Shown in pieces: positions 1-6,324 of a DNA stretch of 10,289 nt. The stretch is from Microcaldota archaeon. GTDB lineage: Archaea; Micrarchaeota; Micrarchaeia; Anstonellales; Bilamarchaeaceae. The notes beneath the pieces are model-generated. The model ran no database searches. It saw nothing but the letters and a program-made list of their open reading frames with translations, and had not been told where the DNA came from. Positions within the stretch are counted from its first letter, which is position 1, and each line of letters opens with the position of its first letter. The stretch is from assembly GCA_023247345.1 (NCBI GenBank), contig JAHFGR010000031.1, positions 1 to 10,289 of the forward strand, written 5' to 3'. Made by a program: the position numbers and the translations under genes.

Positions 1-2
1 TA

Positions 3-704
3 GCAAATATGATATATGATCTAGATAAAAGAGAAGATATTGCAGGTGTGCTTTTTGTAATTGATTCGCCTGGTGGCGGTGTAGTAGCTACAAGAGAAAT
101 TTACAATGCTGTTAAAGAATTGAAAAAACCAAAGGTCGCCTACTTCAGAGAAGTTGCAGCTTCTGGCGGTTATTATATTTCCGCTCCAATGGATTACATC
201 ATATCAGATCCAAACGCCATAACAGGAAGCATTGGTGTTGTAGCAACATTTACCGATATGTCCGGCTTATTTGAAAAAGTCGGTTTTAATGTAACTCCGG
301 TTAAATCAGGAGTGCATAAAGACATAGGTTCGCCAGCCAGGCCAATGACGGACGAAGAAAAACAGATCATACAAAATATTGTAAATGAAGTTTTCAGCGA
401 ATTCAAGTCCATAATTATTGAGAATCGAAAAGACAAGTTAAACATGGAAAAGTTCGAAGAGATTTTAGACGGGCGGATATTAAGCGGCAGGCAGGCAAAA
501 CAGGTTGGTCTGGTTGATGAATTAGGCAGTAAGCCGGATGCCATCAAAAAAGTTGTTGACCTTTCTGGCTTACCGAAGCAGGAACCGCGCATATGTGATA
601 TAAAAATAGGTCAGGAAGAAAAAGGACTATTAGGTCTAGATTCATTATTTAGTGGACTTTTTGCAAGTAATTCTAATAGTAAAATGTCATTAAAATTTGA
701 GTAA
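3..704 (+). CDS. sppA: SppA-type signal peptide peptidase, 5' end outside window (partial)
   Basis: Membrane-associated serine protease of family S49, which degrades signal peptides left in the membrane after secretion. The frame is open to the window edge, and the N-terminal anchor and first beta-strand of the family are missing, so the gene begins upstream and the ATG at base 9 is internal. Numbering from that ATG, I see the IDSPGG turn (19-23), the nucleophile in VAASGGYY (Ser52), the T-G-S-I-G-V strand (72-77) and KSGVHKDIGSP with the general-base Lys104. The Ser-to-Lys distance of 52 residues equals that known for Bacillus SppA (Ser147/Lys199), so the dyad is intact. The next gene starts 2 bases after the stop, so the two are probably co-transcribed. 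Family assignment is secure; the true start cannot be seen. Confidence 0.93.
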   Translation, partial: ANMIYDLDKREDIAGVLFVIDSPGGGVVATREIYNAVKELKKPKVAYFREVAASGGYYISAPMDYIISDPNAITGSIGVVATFTDMSGLFEKVGFNVTPVKSGVHKDIGSPARPMTDEEKQIIQNIVNEVFSEFKSIIIENRKDKLNMEKFEEILDGRILSGRQAKQVGLVDELGSKPDAIKKVVDLSGLPKQEPRICDIKIGQEEKGLLGLDSLFSGLFASNSNSKMSLKFE

Positions 705-706
705 TT

Positions 707-1822
707 ATGCGAGCTGGATACAGTAGGTATTATCGATATAATCGATATGCACCGATTTTTTTATTATTCATTCTTTTGCTAGTTTTACTTTATAGTTTTT
801 TTGGAAAAACGATCGACTATAACTCAATACCATCAACTTCATCCAATACTCTACCAAATAAAATATGCAATGACGGTGAGCAATCCCAATGTTCTGATTC
901 TCTCGGATGCAACGGTCAGCGTATTTGCATAAGAGGCGTTTGGACAGGTTGTACGATCAAGGAGCTGTGTACTCCAGGAAGCAAGACAGCATGCGTTGAA
1001 AACTTTTGTTCTACCGGATATAAAATTTGTAATGAATGCGGTACTGGCTATAGTGAATGTATTCGCCCAAAAATTATAAAGAGTAATGAAAATGCAACTC
1101 AGATCAAAAATAATTCTGCTTTGATTAAGAATAAAACTATAAATGAAACAAAAGAAATTCTTCAAAGTCAAGAAAAAGAAATTTCTGATTTTTTTAATTG
1201 GTCCGCGTCCCACAATATCCATATCGTTGCGGTTAATAAAAGCGTAAATTATTTCTATTATAACGGATCAAAACCAGATGATTTTCTAGATGCCAGAGGA
1301 GTCCCAAACCTATTGCAAGTTGCTAATGGGTTACATAAAATTCCGGAAGATCTGTTGAAAGCAATGAACGGGAAAACGCTTTATCTAAGCTACCAGCGCG
1401 GTCGCGGGTATACGATACTTAATTCTTTTCCAGAGCAGCATATTTTGGCCGATATGGCTCGCGGTTCTATTATTGAACAACCATTAACAGAGCAGCAAGT
1501 AATTCATGAATTCGGGCATATTTTGGATTACCACGGAATTCGCGGTATATATAATGACGAGGAGAATCATTGGAAAAATCTAGACCAGAAGCGGGCGAGG
1601 ATATTTAATGTAAGTTTTCCTTACGACCCATATGTGCCTACGTCTCAGGCAGGATATATGGATGTTTATTCTACTGCAAATGACGCTGAGAATTTTGCGC
1701 AGCATTTTACGTTTTATATACTTAATGGCGAAGATTTTCGAGAACTTGCGAAGAACGATACGCTACTAAAAGAGAAATACGAGTTCTTTAAGAATGAGTT
1801 ATTCCATGGTAGGGAATATTAA
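707..1822 (+). CDS. Membrane-anchored HEXXH zinc metallopeptidase with Cys repeats, M34 (lethal factor/PPEP)-like
   Basis: A predicted extracellular zinc protease of 371 aa. A basic N-terminus (1-14) precedes one hydrophobic segment (about 15-32), which would act as signal anchor. Residues 54-118 hold two Cys-rich units (C54, 62, 68, 74, 82; then C88, 96, 101, 108, 118, plus C111). A linker with four N-glycosylation sequons follows (N129, N136, N142, N146). The catalytic part has H267-E-F-G-H271 and, downstream, Y321-x6-E328 in a D-A-E-N-F context. In anthrax lethal factor the motif is also HEFGH, with Tyr728 seven residues before the third zinc ligand Glu735 in E-A-E-F-F; PPEP-1 has the same Tyr/Glu spacing. 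I infer an M34-like gluzincin; substrate unknown. The HEXXH-to-Glu distance is longer here (57 residues from the second His). It lies 2 bases after sppA, suggesting a joint envelope role. Confidence 0.82.
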   Translation: MRAGYSRYYRYNRYAPIFLLFILLLVLLYSFFGKTIDYNSIPSTSSNTLPNKICNDGEQSQCSDSLGCNGQRICIRGVWTGCTIKELCTPGSKTACVENFCSTGYKICNECGTGYSECIRPKIIKSNENATQIKNNSALIKNKTINETKEILQSQEKEISDFFNWSASHNIHIVAVNKSVNYFYYNGSKPDDFLDARGVPNLLQVANGLHKIPEDLLKAMNGKTLYLSYQRGRGYTILNSFPEQHILADMARGSIIEQPLTEQQVIHEFGHILDYHGIRGIYNDEENHWKNLDQKRARIFNVSFPYDPYVPTSQAGYMDVYSTANDAENFAQHFTFYILNGEDFRELAKNDTLLKEKYEFFKNELFHGREY

Positions 1823-1865
1823 CAATTTGCTTTCGTAAGCGCGCCAGTCTATCCCTGTCTTTCTT

Positions 1866-1881
1866 AGAAAAGATTTTTAAG
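1866..1881 (+). promoter_or_regulatory. Archaeal BRE/TATA promoter of the pilin-like cluster
   Basis: A purine-rich BRE-like stretch (AGAAAAG, 1866-1872) runs into TTTTTAAG at 1874-1881. The TATA centre is about 24-27 bases before the candidate starts GTG 1901 and ATG 1904, the usual distance to an archaeal transcription start, so the mRNA would be leaderless or nearly so. The same core TTTTTAAGC stands before the leaderless CBS gene. It follows the end of the metallopeptidase gene, so the pilin-like genes probably have their own transcript. Confidence 0.5.
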
Positions 1882-1903
1882 CGCTATCAAGGATATAAAT
1901 GTG

Positions 1904-2509
1904 ATGAAATACTCCAAGTTTCGTGGTTTTATCTTTTCCTTAGACGCGTTTGTAGCATTTACCCTGGCTCTTGTCACAATATACTCTATGATATTCTTTT
2001 CAAGCATCCCATCAGCATATTATAACTCGCTTACCCAGGCGCATTATCTGTCAAAGGATACCTTGCTTTCCTTATCCCAGACAAAATGCAGTCATGCTCT
2101 CTATCCTCAATGCGATGATGAGAATGCATCAGTGCTCGATTGGTTAATCCTACGAGATTCTGGTCGTCGCGATCTTAAGGGAAATGTAAATTTTTTTATA
2201 GGTACTAATATTCCGAATCAATTCGGTTACGTATTAGAAAGCAGCAATGACGGTAGTATATGGACCAGCATATACGATACCAGCACAGGAAATACGTTGC
2301 CAGATGACGCTCACAATAATAAAAAACAAAAACTCAGCGTTTCTTCTTATACAGTAATCTTCGACTATAGAGATCAATTAAAATCTTCTGAAAATCCCTA
2401 TACTTACATGACCTGCAGTGGCGATGCGGTTGTTTGTGATGTACCTCAATCGCCATACGAAGTTCCAAGCGCCAGTATGAAAATTATTAAATTGACAATA
2501 TTTATCTAG
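1904..2509 (+). CDS. Secreted pilin-like protein with FSLDA-type N-terminus
   Basis: A protein of about 200 aa, not recognised as a named family. Its N-terminus MKYSKFRG is basic and ends in Arg-Gly, followed by FIFSLDAFVAF and about 20 hydrophobic residues. This is the layout of an archaeal prepilin: basic leader, G|F cleavage site, hydrophobic assembly helix. The acidic residue is Asp at +6 in an F-S-L-D-A core rather than the usual Glu at +5. The remainder is polar and soluble, with four Cys (two near residues 60-70, two near 175-180), ending in a hydrophobic strand. First of five such genes. The start may be GTG 1901 or ATG 1904; ATG is preferred, and AAGGA at 1889-1893 gives weak support. 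Role as pilin subunit is inferred from the N-terminus and neighbours. Confidence 0.75.
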   Translation: MKYSKFRGFIFSLDAFVAFTLALVTIYSMIFFSSIPSAYYNSLTQAHYLSKDTLLSLSQTKCSHALYPQCDDENASVLDWLILRDSGRRDLKGNVNFFIGTNIPNQFGYVLESSNDGSIWTSIYDTSTGNTLPDDAHNNKKQKLSVSSYTVIFDYRDQLKSSENPYTYMTCSGDAVVCDVPQSPYEVPSASMKIIKLTIFI

Positions 2510-4141
2510 ATGATTATTATGGGTATCGTGAATTTTATGAATCGTAAACCAGAATCAAGATCTAAGGGCTTTTTCTTTGTTGTTATAATATTTATTCTAC
2601 TCGGTTACATCCTTACTTCCATATCCATCTGGACAAAGGCACTTCAGGAAAGCGAGAAACGCTTTTCGGATCATTTTAGAACTTCCAACCTTGATCTTGT
2701 TGCAACTGAGATTACAGAAGATAAATTACAAAGATTGACAAATATTGTCTCATACAGTTCGCTGAAAAGTTTGAATGATTTTGCAAGCGACAATCCTGTA
2801 AAAGCAGGCGGCGCAGCTGGTTCTACCGGAGAATTTTTCTACGTCAATAAAACATTTTACGAGTTAATATCATACGGGCAGGCGAACGGCAGTAATTTTA
2901 TTAACAACATTGATTTGAATATTGGGAGGGGCAATTCTTTTGCAGGTTGGGTAGACAGGCTAAACGGATCGATCTCAAAAACAGGCATGCAAGTTAGCAG
3001 CTTCTCAATCGATGATTTTTCAATAAAACAGTCTGGTGCCAATTTACTTAATTATTCATTCAGTGTACATCTTAAAATAGAAGAAAAAAGCGGCATTGCA
3101 TCCATAGATAGAAACTATTTAATTCAAGGCAACCTAAGTATCGAAGGTTTAGTTGATCCTGCGATAAATAGAGAAGATAAAAAACACGGGTCAACAGTTC
3201 CTATAGAAAAACAGTTTTTCTTTTATTCTGGTTATCAAAATAGCTCGAACCTTACCCCGCGTGATCTGGCTATCGGCAGCGCAGACGGGCAAGGTTGGTT
3301 TTATGGACCAATGGTAGATGTAAGCGATGCAGCAAACATTCCGAGTGCGAATCGCTCTAGGTATGTCCTGGTAGGAAATTATACAGAAATTGCTAGCTTA
3401 TTCGATATCGCGGCTGGTTTAGATTATGGTCAATTTGGCGCTTACATATTTACCAACAGCGCAGAAACAGTTTCGTCAATTTGTGCTGGAAAAAACAACC
3501 AAAGAAATACGGTCAATGCCTTATTTTATAATAGCCTAGACTGTAGCAATCCCAATTATGACGGTGCGTTCATTCAAACAAATAAACCCTATCTGGTAAT
3601 TAACAATTTCAATATCGATTCTGGCGGGGATTGTCCGGATGGCAAATGCCTATTATTTGTTACAAAATATAATTTTAACGATATGAGTGCGAATAAAGAA
3701 AGAAAACTAGCTTCGCAATCGCAATCTGCAGCTTATGATATTGAAAAACTTAGGGATTTTACGCTTTGCAGCTATTATGTTCGTAACCAGCGTTCTCCGT
3801 CATATCTCCAAAGATTATTCGATGACGCATACGTTCGCAACAGCAATAATTATGGAATAGAAACATTTTTGGTTGGCAGGTATATAGGCGGTGCAGGAAC
3901 ATACGCTGGCGCACCGGTTGTACCAGAATATAGTGATGATAAGAGCAGAGCTGATACCGAGTTATTGCATGCGCCTCCGGTATCCGGAGATAAAATACGT
4001 GGTATGCCAGGATGCAGAGATTTCAATATGTGTTCTGATAATTCGCTTTTAGGTCATTTTAGGTTAGGTCCGAATTCGAAAAACGATTTCTTAGACGGAA
4101 AAGATATCTCTTGTACAGATGGTAATGCGAGGTGCGACTAA
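2510..4141 (+). CDS. Large secreted pilin-like protein (about 540 aa), cluster core
   Basis: Unrecognised large surface protein. A basic segment (about 11-19, K-P-E-S-R-S-K) ends in Lys-Gly, followed directly by FFFVVIIFILLGYIL, which is a prepilin-like cleavage site and helix, then a helical stretch to about residue 80. The rest is a predicted extracellular domain with at least nine N-x-S/T sequons, mostly in the first two thirds, and nine cysteines all in the distal half, the last four in the final 45 residues. Much longer than ordinary archaeal pilins, so a tip or adhesin-type minor pilin is a reasonable guess, not shown. The ATG directly follows the stop of the previous gene. Later in-frame starts at 2519 and 2537 are possible; no good Shine-Dalgarno decides between them. 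Confidence 0.75.
   Translation: MIIMGIVNFMNRKPESRSKGFFFVVIIFILLGYILTSISIWTKALQESEKRFSDHFRTSNLDLVATEITEDKLQRLTNIVSYSSLKSLNDFASDNPVKAGGAAGSTGEFFYVNKTFYELISYGQANGSNFINNIDLNIGRGNSFAGWVDRLNGSISKTGMQVSSFSIDDFSIKQSGANLLNYSFSVHLKIEEKSGIASIDRNYLIQGNLSIEGLVDPAINREDKKHGSTVPIEKQFFFYSGYQNSSNLTPRDLAIGSADGQGWFYGPMVDVSDAANIPSANRSRYVLVGNYTEIASLFDIAAGLDYGQFGAYIFTNSAETVSSICAGKNNQRNTVNALFYNSLDCSNPNYDGAFIQTNKPYLVINNFNIDSGGDCPDGKCLLFVTKYNFNDMSANKERKLASQSQSAAYDIEKLRDFTLCSYYVRNQRSPSYLQRLFDDAYVRNSNNYGIETFLVGRYIGGAGTYAGAPVVPEYSDDKSRADTELLHAPPVSGDKIRGMPGCRDFNMCSDNSLLGHFRLGPNSKNDFLDGKDISCTDGNARCD
4129..4134 (+). promoter_or_regulatory. Shine-Dalgarno site that fixes the start of the next gene
   Basis: GAGGTG, 6 bases before ATG 4141, inside the last codons of the large pilin-like gene. 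It favours ATG 4141 over the in-frame GTG at 4132, which overlaps the site itself. Confidence 0.7.
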
Positions 4142-4566
4142 TGAGAGCGCAAGTATCCTTAGAACTGCTAATAACTGTCGGAATCATTCTTGCATTCACT
4201 ATTCCAGTAGTTCTGTTGCTATTATCCATCTCACAAATAGGCTATGAAACATCAACGCTCGCACAAGCAGATGCTTCTGCAAAAACGCTTGCTGATAACA
4301 TAAACGAGATGTTCATTCAAGGCCTCGGAGCCAAAAAATTTATTACGATTGCATTCCCAATTAATACTCAGTCTATATCTATTCAAGGGAAAGAAGTGGT
4401 TATTAAGCTTAAAACTTCTAATGGTGATTACGAAGCTGCATCACCAATATTTGCAAATGCATCAATTTCCAATCCGTCATCCTTGCAAGGTAAGACCGGT
4501 TTGCTAACTATAAAATTTCGAACAGTTTCTAAAGGTGAAGGAGTTGAGGTAGAACTATATGGTTAA
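4141..4566 (+). CDS. Class III signal peptide (pilin-like) protein
   Basis: A 141-aa protein with a textbook archaeal class III signal peptide: MRA, then Q-V-S-L-E with Glu at +5, then a hydrophobic helix (ITVGIILAFTIPVVLLLL). Prepilin peptidase would cut between Ala3 and Gln4. The mature part is small, has no cysteines, and looks beta-rich towards the C-terminus (repeated I-x-I/V-K-L and L-L-T-I-K-F patterns), as in pilin head domains. The A of its ATG is also the last base of the preceding TAA stop, so translation is probably coupled. Of the five pilin-like proteins here, this is the most canonical, so a possible major subunit; that ranking is inference. No closer family recognised. Confidence 0.85.
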   Translation: MRAQVSLELLITVGIILAFTIPVVLLLLSISQIGYETSTLAQADASAKTLADNINEMFIQGLGAKKFITIAFPINTQSISIQGKEVVIKLKTSNGDYEAASPIFANASISNPSSLQGKTGLLTIKFRTVSKGEGVEVELYG

Positions 4567-5011
4567 AGGACAAGTAGCAACAGAATTTTTCCTATACGCT
4601 GGAGTTTTTCTAATAATCGTAATAGCCACCTTTTCAATTGTTTCTTCTTTACAAGCTAACGAGATCCAGTTTCGAGAATCATTGCTTGCAAAAGAAGTCG
4701 GATACAGTTTTACTGATATTATAAATCTTGCAATAACCAGCGGCGAGGGATTTCATTACAACATGACCTTTAAGAAAACGCTTCTTTCAAAACAATATGA
4801 AATATTTTTTGATGATACTCATGGAAGATTGTTCTTTACGTGGCTCGGGACTTATGGAAATATAACAAATTTCTATTCTATTGCTTCATATAATTATAAA
4901 TTCGAAGGTTGCATTGATCCTGTTAAAAAAACAGTTAAAAGTAACAACTGCCAGAATATTTTATCATTTTATAATAACGGAAGCACATTATTTGTTAATC
5001 AACCATCTTGA
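4559..5011 (+). CDS. Class III signal peptide (pilin-like) protein
   Basis: A 150-aa protein starting MVKG, then Q-V-A-T-E with Glu at +5, and a hydrophobic helix to about residue 27, so a class III prepilin with predicted cleavage after Gly4. The mature part is aromatic-rich, has two Cys about 17 residues apart near the C-terminus (C-I-D-P... N-N-C) and sequons including N-M-T and N-I-T. The start overlaps the end of the previous gene by 8 bases and has a Shine-Dalgarno GAGGT at 4546-4550, 8 bases away. Its stop codon lies inside the first copy of the repeat at 5005-5017. A minor pilin role is inferred from sequence type and position. Confidence 0.85.
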   Translation: MVKGQVATEFFLYAGVFLIIVIATFSIVSSLQANEIQFRESLLAKEVGYSFTDIINLAITSGEGFHYNMTFKKTLLSKQYEIFFDDTHGRLFFTWLGTYGNITNFYSIASYNYKFEGCIDPVKKTVKSNNCQNILSFYNNGSTLFVNQPS

Positions 5012-5067
5012 TGTATTAAAAATACATCGAGAGACTGTATCCTAGGGATATGGGATCTTGATGTATT
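5005..5067 (+). repeat. 13-base direct repeat plus complementary segment: two alternative hairpins
   Basis: ATCTTGATGTATT occurs at 5005-5017 and again, identical, at 5055-5067. Between them AATACATCGAGA (5021-5032) is complementary to both copies over 12 pairs (one G-U). With copy 1 it gives a hairpin with a 3-base loop; with copy 2 it gives a hairpin with a 22-base loop that itself holds TATCC/GGATA (5038-5042/5046-5050). The two structures exclude each other. Copy 1 contains the stop codon of the upstream gene (5009-5011); copy 2 contains the candidate start ATG 5061. This is the only real gap (about 50-65 bases) inside the pilin-like cluster. Confidence 0.8.
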
Positions 5068-5075
5068 GTGATTTT

Positions 5076-5558
5076 ATGAAGTTTTTACGTGGGCAATATT
5101 TTAGTTTTGATGCGATTGTTGCGAGTGTTATTTTTATTTTAACAATAGTCACTTTACTATCCTACTGGCACAGCTTGCGCACTGCATTAAATTCGCAAAC
5201 GAACGATTTGACAAAAGAGGCGCTTCGCATTAGCGATCTGATTCTTACGCCAGGTTATCCTGCTAGCGCTGCATGCGACTCAATGGATCAGCTTGGCATT
5301 TCTATGAGTTGGCAAGATAAAAGAATAAACAAAACTAAGTTTGATTGCGCTAGAATGCTTACTCAATCAGAACTAAAAAACAAACTTTCTACTCCTTTTA
5401 ACGTTAGCATATTTGTCAATAATGCGCTCGCTATCGGAGACGACATAAATAGTATAAACACCAAACAGGTTGCCAAAGTTCGTCGTATCGTCTCCATTTT
5501 AAACGGCGTGACAAATAAGGAAGAACTTGCTTCTTTTGATATCTATCTTTATCAGTGA
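5076..5558 (+). CDS. Secreted pilin-like protein with FSFDA-type N-terminus
   Basis: About 160 aa. The leader MKFLRG is followed by QYFSFDAIVASVIFILTIV, a Gly|Gln cleavage site and hydrophobic helix. Like the first gene of the cluster it has Asp at +6 in an F-S-x-D-A core instead of Glu at +5, so the two form a subtype distinct from the two Q-V-x-x-E proteins between them. The mature part has two Cys (C-D-S-M-D-Q and F-D-C-A-R) and ends in a short hydrophobic strand. I chose ATG 5076 because it gives the short basic leader typical of prepilins; ATG 5061 and TTG 5058 are in frame and would add MYCDF or one residue more. Its 3' end overlaps the convergent gene by 7 bases. Confidence 0.75.
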   Translation: MKFLRGQYFSFDAIVASVIFILTIVTLLSYWHSLRTALNSQTNDLTKEALRISDLILTPGYPASAACDSMDQLGISMSWQDKRINKTKFDCARMLTQSELKNKLSTPFNVSIFVNNALAIGDDINSINTKQVAKVRRIVSILNGVTNKEELASFDIYLYQ

Positions 5559-6304
5559 GATACGATTATTTTTCCTCCCCCATACAATCTATTAAATTCA
5601 GAGTTAGATAAGTGAAACTTATCTCCGCAGATTATAATCTCCCCACCTTTCATCAGCTCTCCGGCATCTTGGCCAGTATTACCAGAAACAACTATAACCC
5701 CCCCTTCCATTCCATCTCCCAAATATCGACCAGCATTTTTACGTATTATAATTTTTCCTCCTTTCATATCTCGTCCAGTCATGATTCCGGTATTTCCATT
5801 AACTACTATAACGCCCGCTTCCATATAAAATCCCAGTTGCGTGCCTGCGTGTCCTTCGATAGTTATATCTTTTGTATTTTTAAATCCTAAAACATCTGGC
5901 TGTTCAGCTAAATGATTTGTAAAGACAAGGTGGTCTGCATCCTTGCTCATATTTATCATTGTGCTTATTATCAATCCTGCTTTTGCAGTAAAGTGTTCAT
6001 GGTGCTGAAAATTAGTAATGGCTATACTAATATAAGTTATTTCTTTTGCTGAGAAGGTTTTGCCTTTTAGCAATTCTAAAAGATCATAATAATTATGATC
6101 ATAGCGTTTGCCCGATACGAAGTTGAACTTATGCCAGATTTCTATAACTTGTGCCATTAGTTCGTCTTTTTTTACTTCAAAATTTCTGACTGGTTGTTTG
6201 GTTTCTCCTTTATACTTACCAAATACATTAAACGCTGCGGTAACTTGGGTTGGGGGTCTAAGCAATAAGCTTACTGTTTCCTGCCTCATCCCTCTTGCAT
6301 CCAC
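5552..6304 (-). CDS. GXGXG beta-helix protein with unassigned N-terminal domain
   Basis: A 250-aa protein. The C-terminal part is the GXGXG right-handed beta-helix known from glutamate synthase (C-terminal domain of the large subunit) and formylmethanofuran dehydrogenase subunit C. Three turns of exactly 19 residues (161-179, 180-198, 199-217) share the pattern M-[EK]-[AG]-G-x-I-[IV]-[IV]-x-x-N-[AT]-G, and a fourth starts at 218. The N-terminal 140 residues are not glutamate synthase or FwdC; I see a helical region with many His (HHEHF, N-H-L-A-E-Q). No partner enzyme subunits are adjacent, so the function is unknown. It is last in the dnaG operon, about 20 bases after dnaG. The start is either GTG 6304 or ATG 6289; a purine-rich GAGGGTGG before ATG 6289 makes the shorter form equally likely. 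Confidence 0.8.
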   Translation of the reverse strand: MDARGMRQETVSLLLRPPTQVTAAFNVFGKYKGETKQPVRNFEVKKDELMAQVIEIWHKFNFVSGKRYDHNYYDLLELLKGKTFSAKEITYISIAITNFQHHEHFTAKAGLIISTMINMSKDADHLVFTNHLAEQPDVLGFKNTKDITIEGHAGTQLGFYMEAGVIVVNGNTGIMTGRDMKGGKIIIRKNAGRYLGDGMEGGVIVVSGNTGQDAGELMKGGEIIICGDKFHLSNSEFNRLYGGGKIIVSH

Positions 6305-6324
6305 CCTCTCGCCTACAGCATCTT

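Noticed and set aside
9..11. ATG at base 9 as the true start of sppA
   Set aside because: The frame is open upstream, and a complete SppA has an anchor and a beta-strand before the IDSPGG turn that are missing here.
194..592. 132-codon frame opposite sppA, and a similar one at 851-1222 opposite the metallopeptidase
   Set aside because: Both lie wholly under genes with recognisable active-site motifs and have no start signals.
1823..1850. Short hairpin GCTT-TCGT-AAGC after the metallopeptidase gene as a terminator
   Set aside because: Only four pairs and no T-run follows directly; too weak to call.
4132..4140. GTG 4132 as the start of the class III protein
   Set aside because: It overlaps the Shine-Dalgarno GAGGTG that serves ATG 4141.
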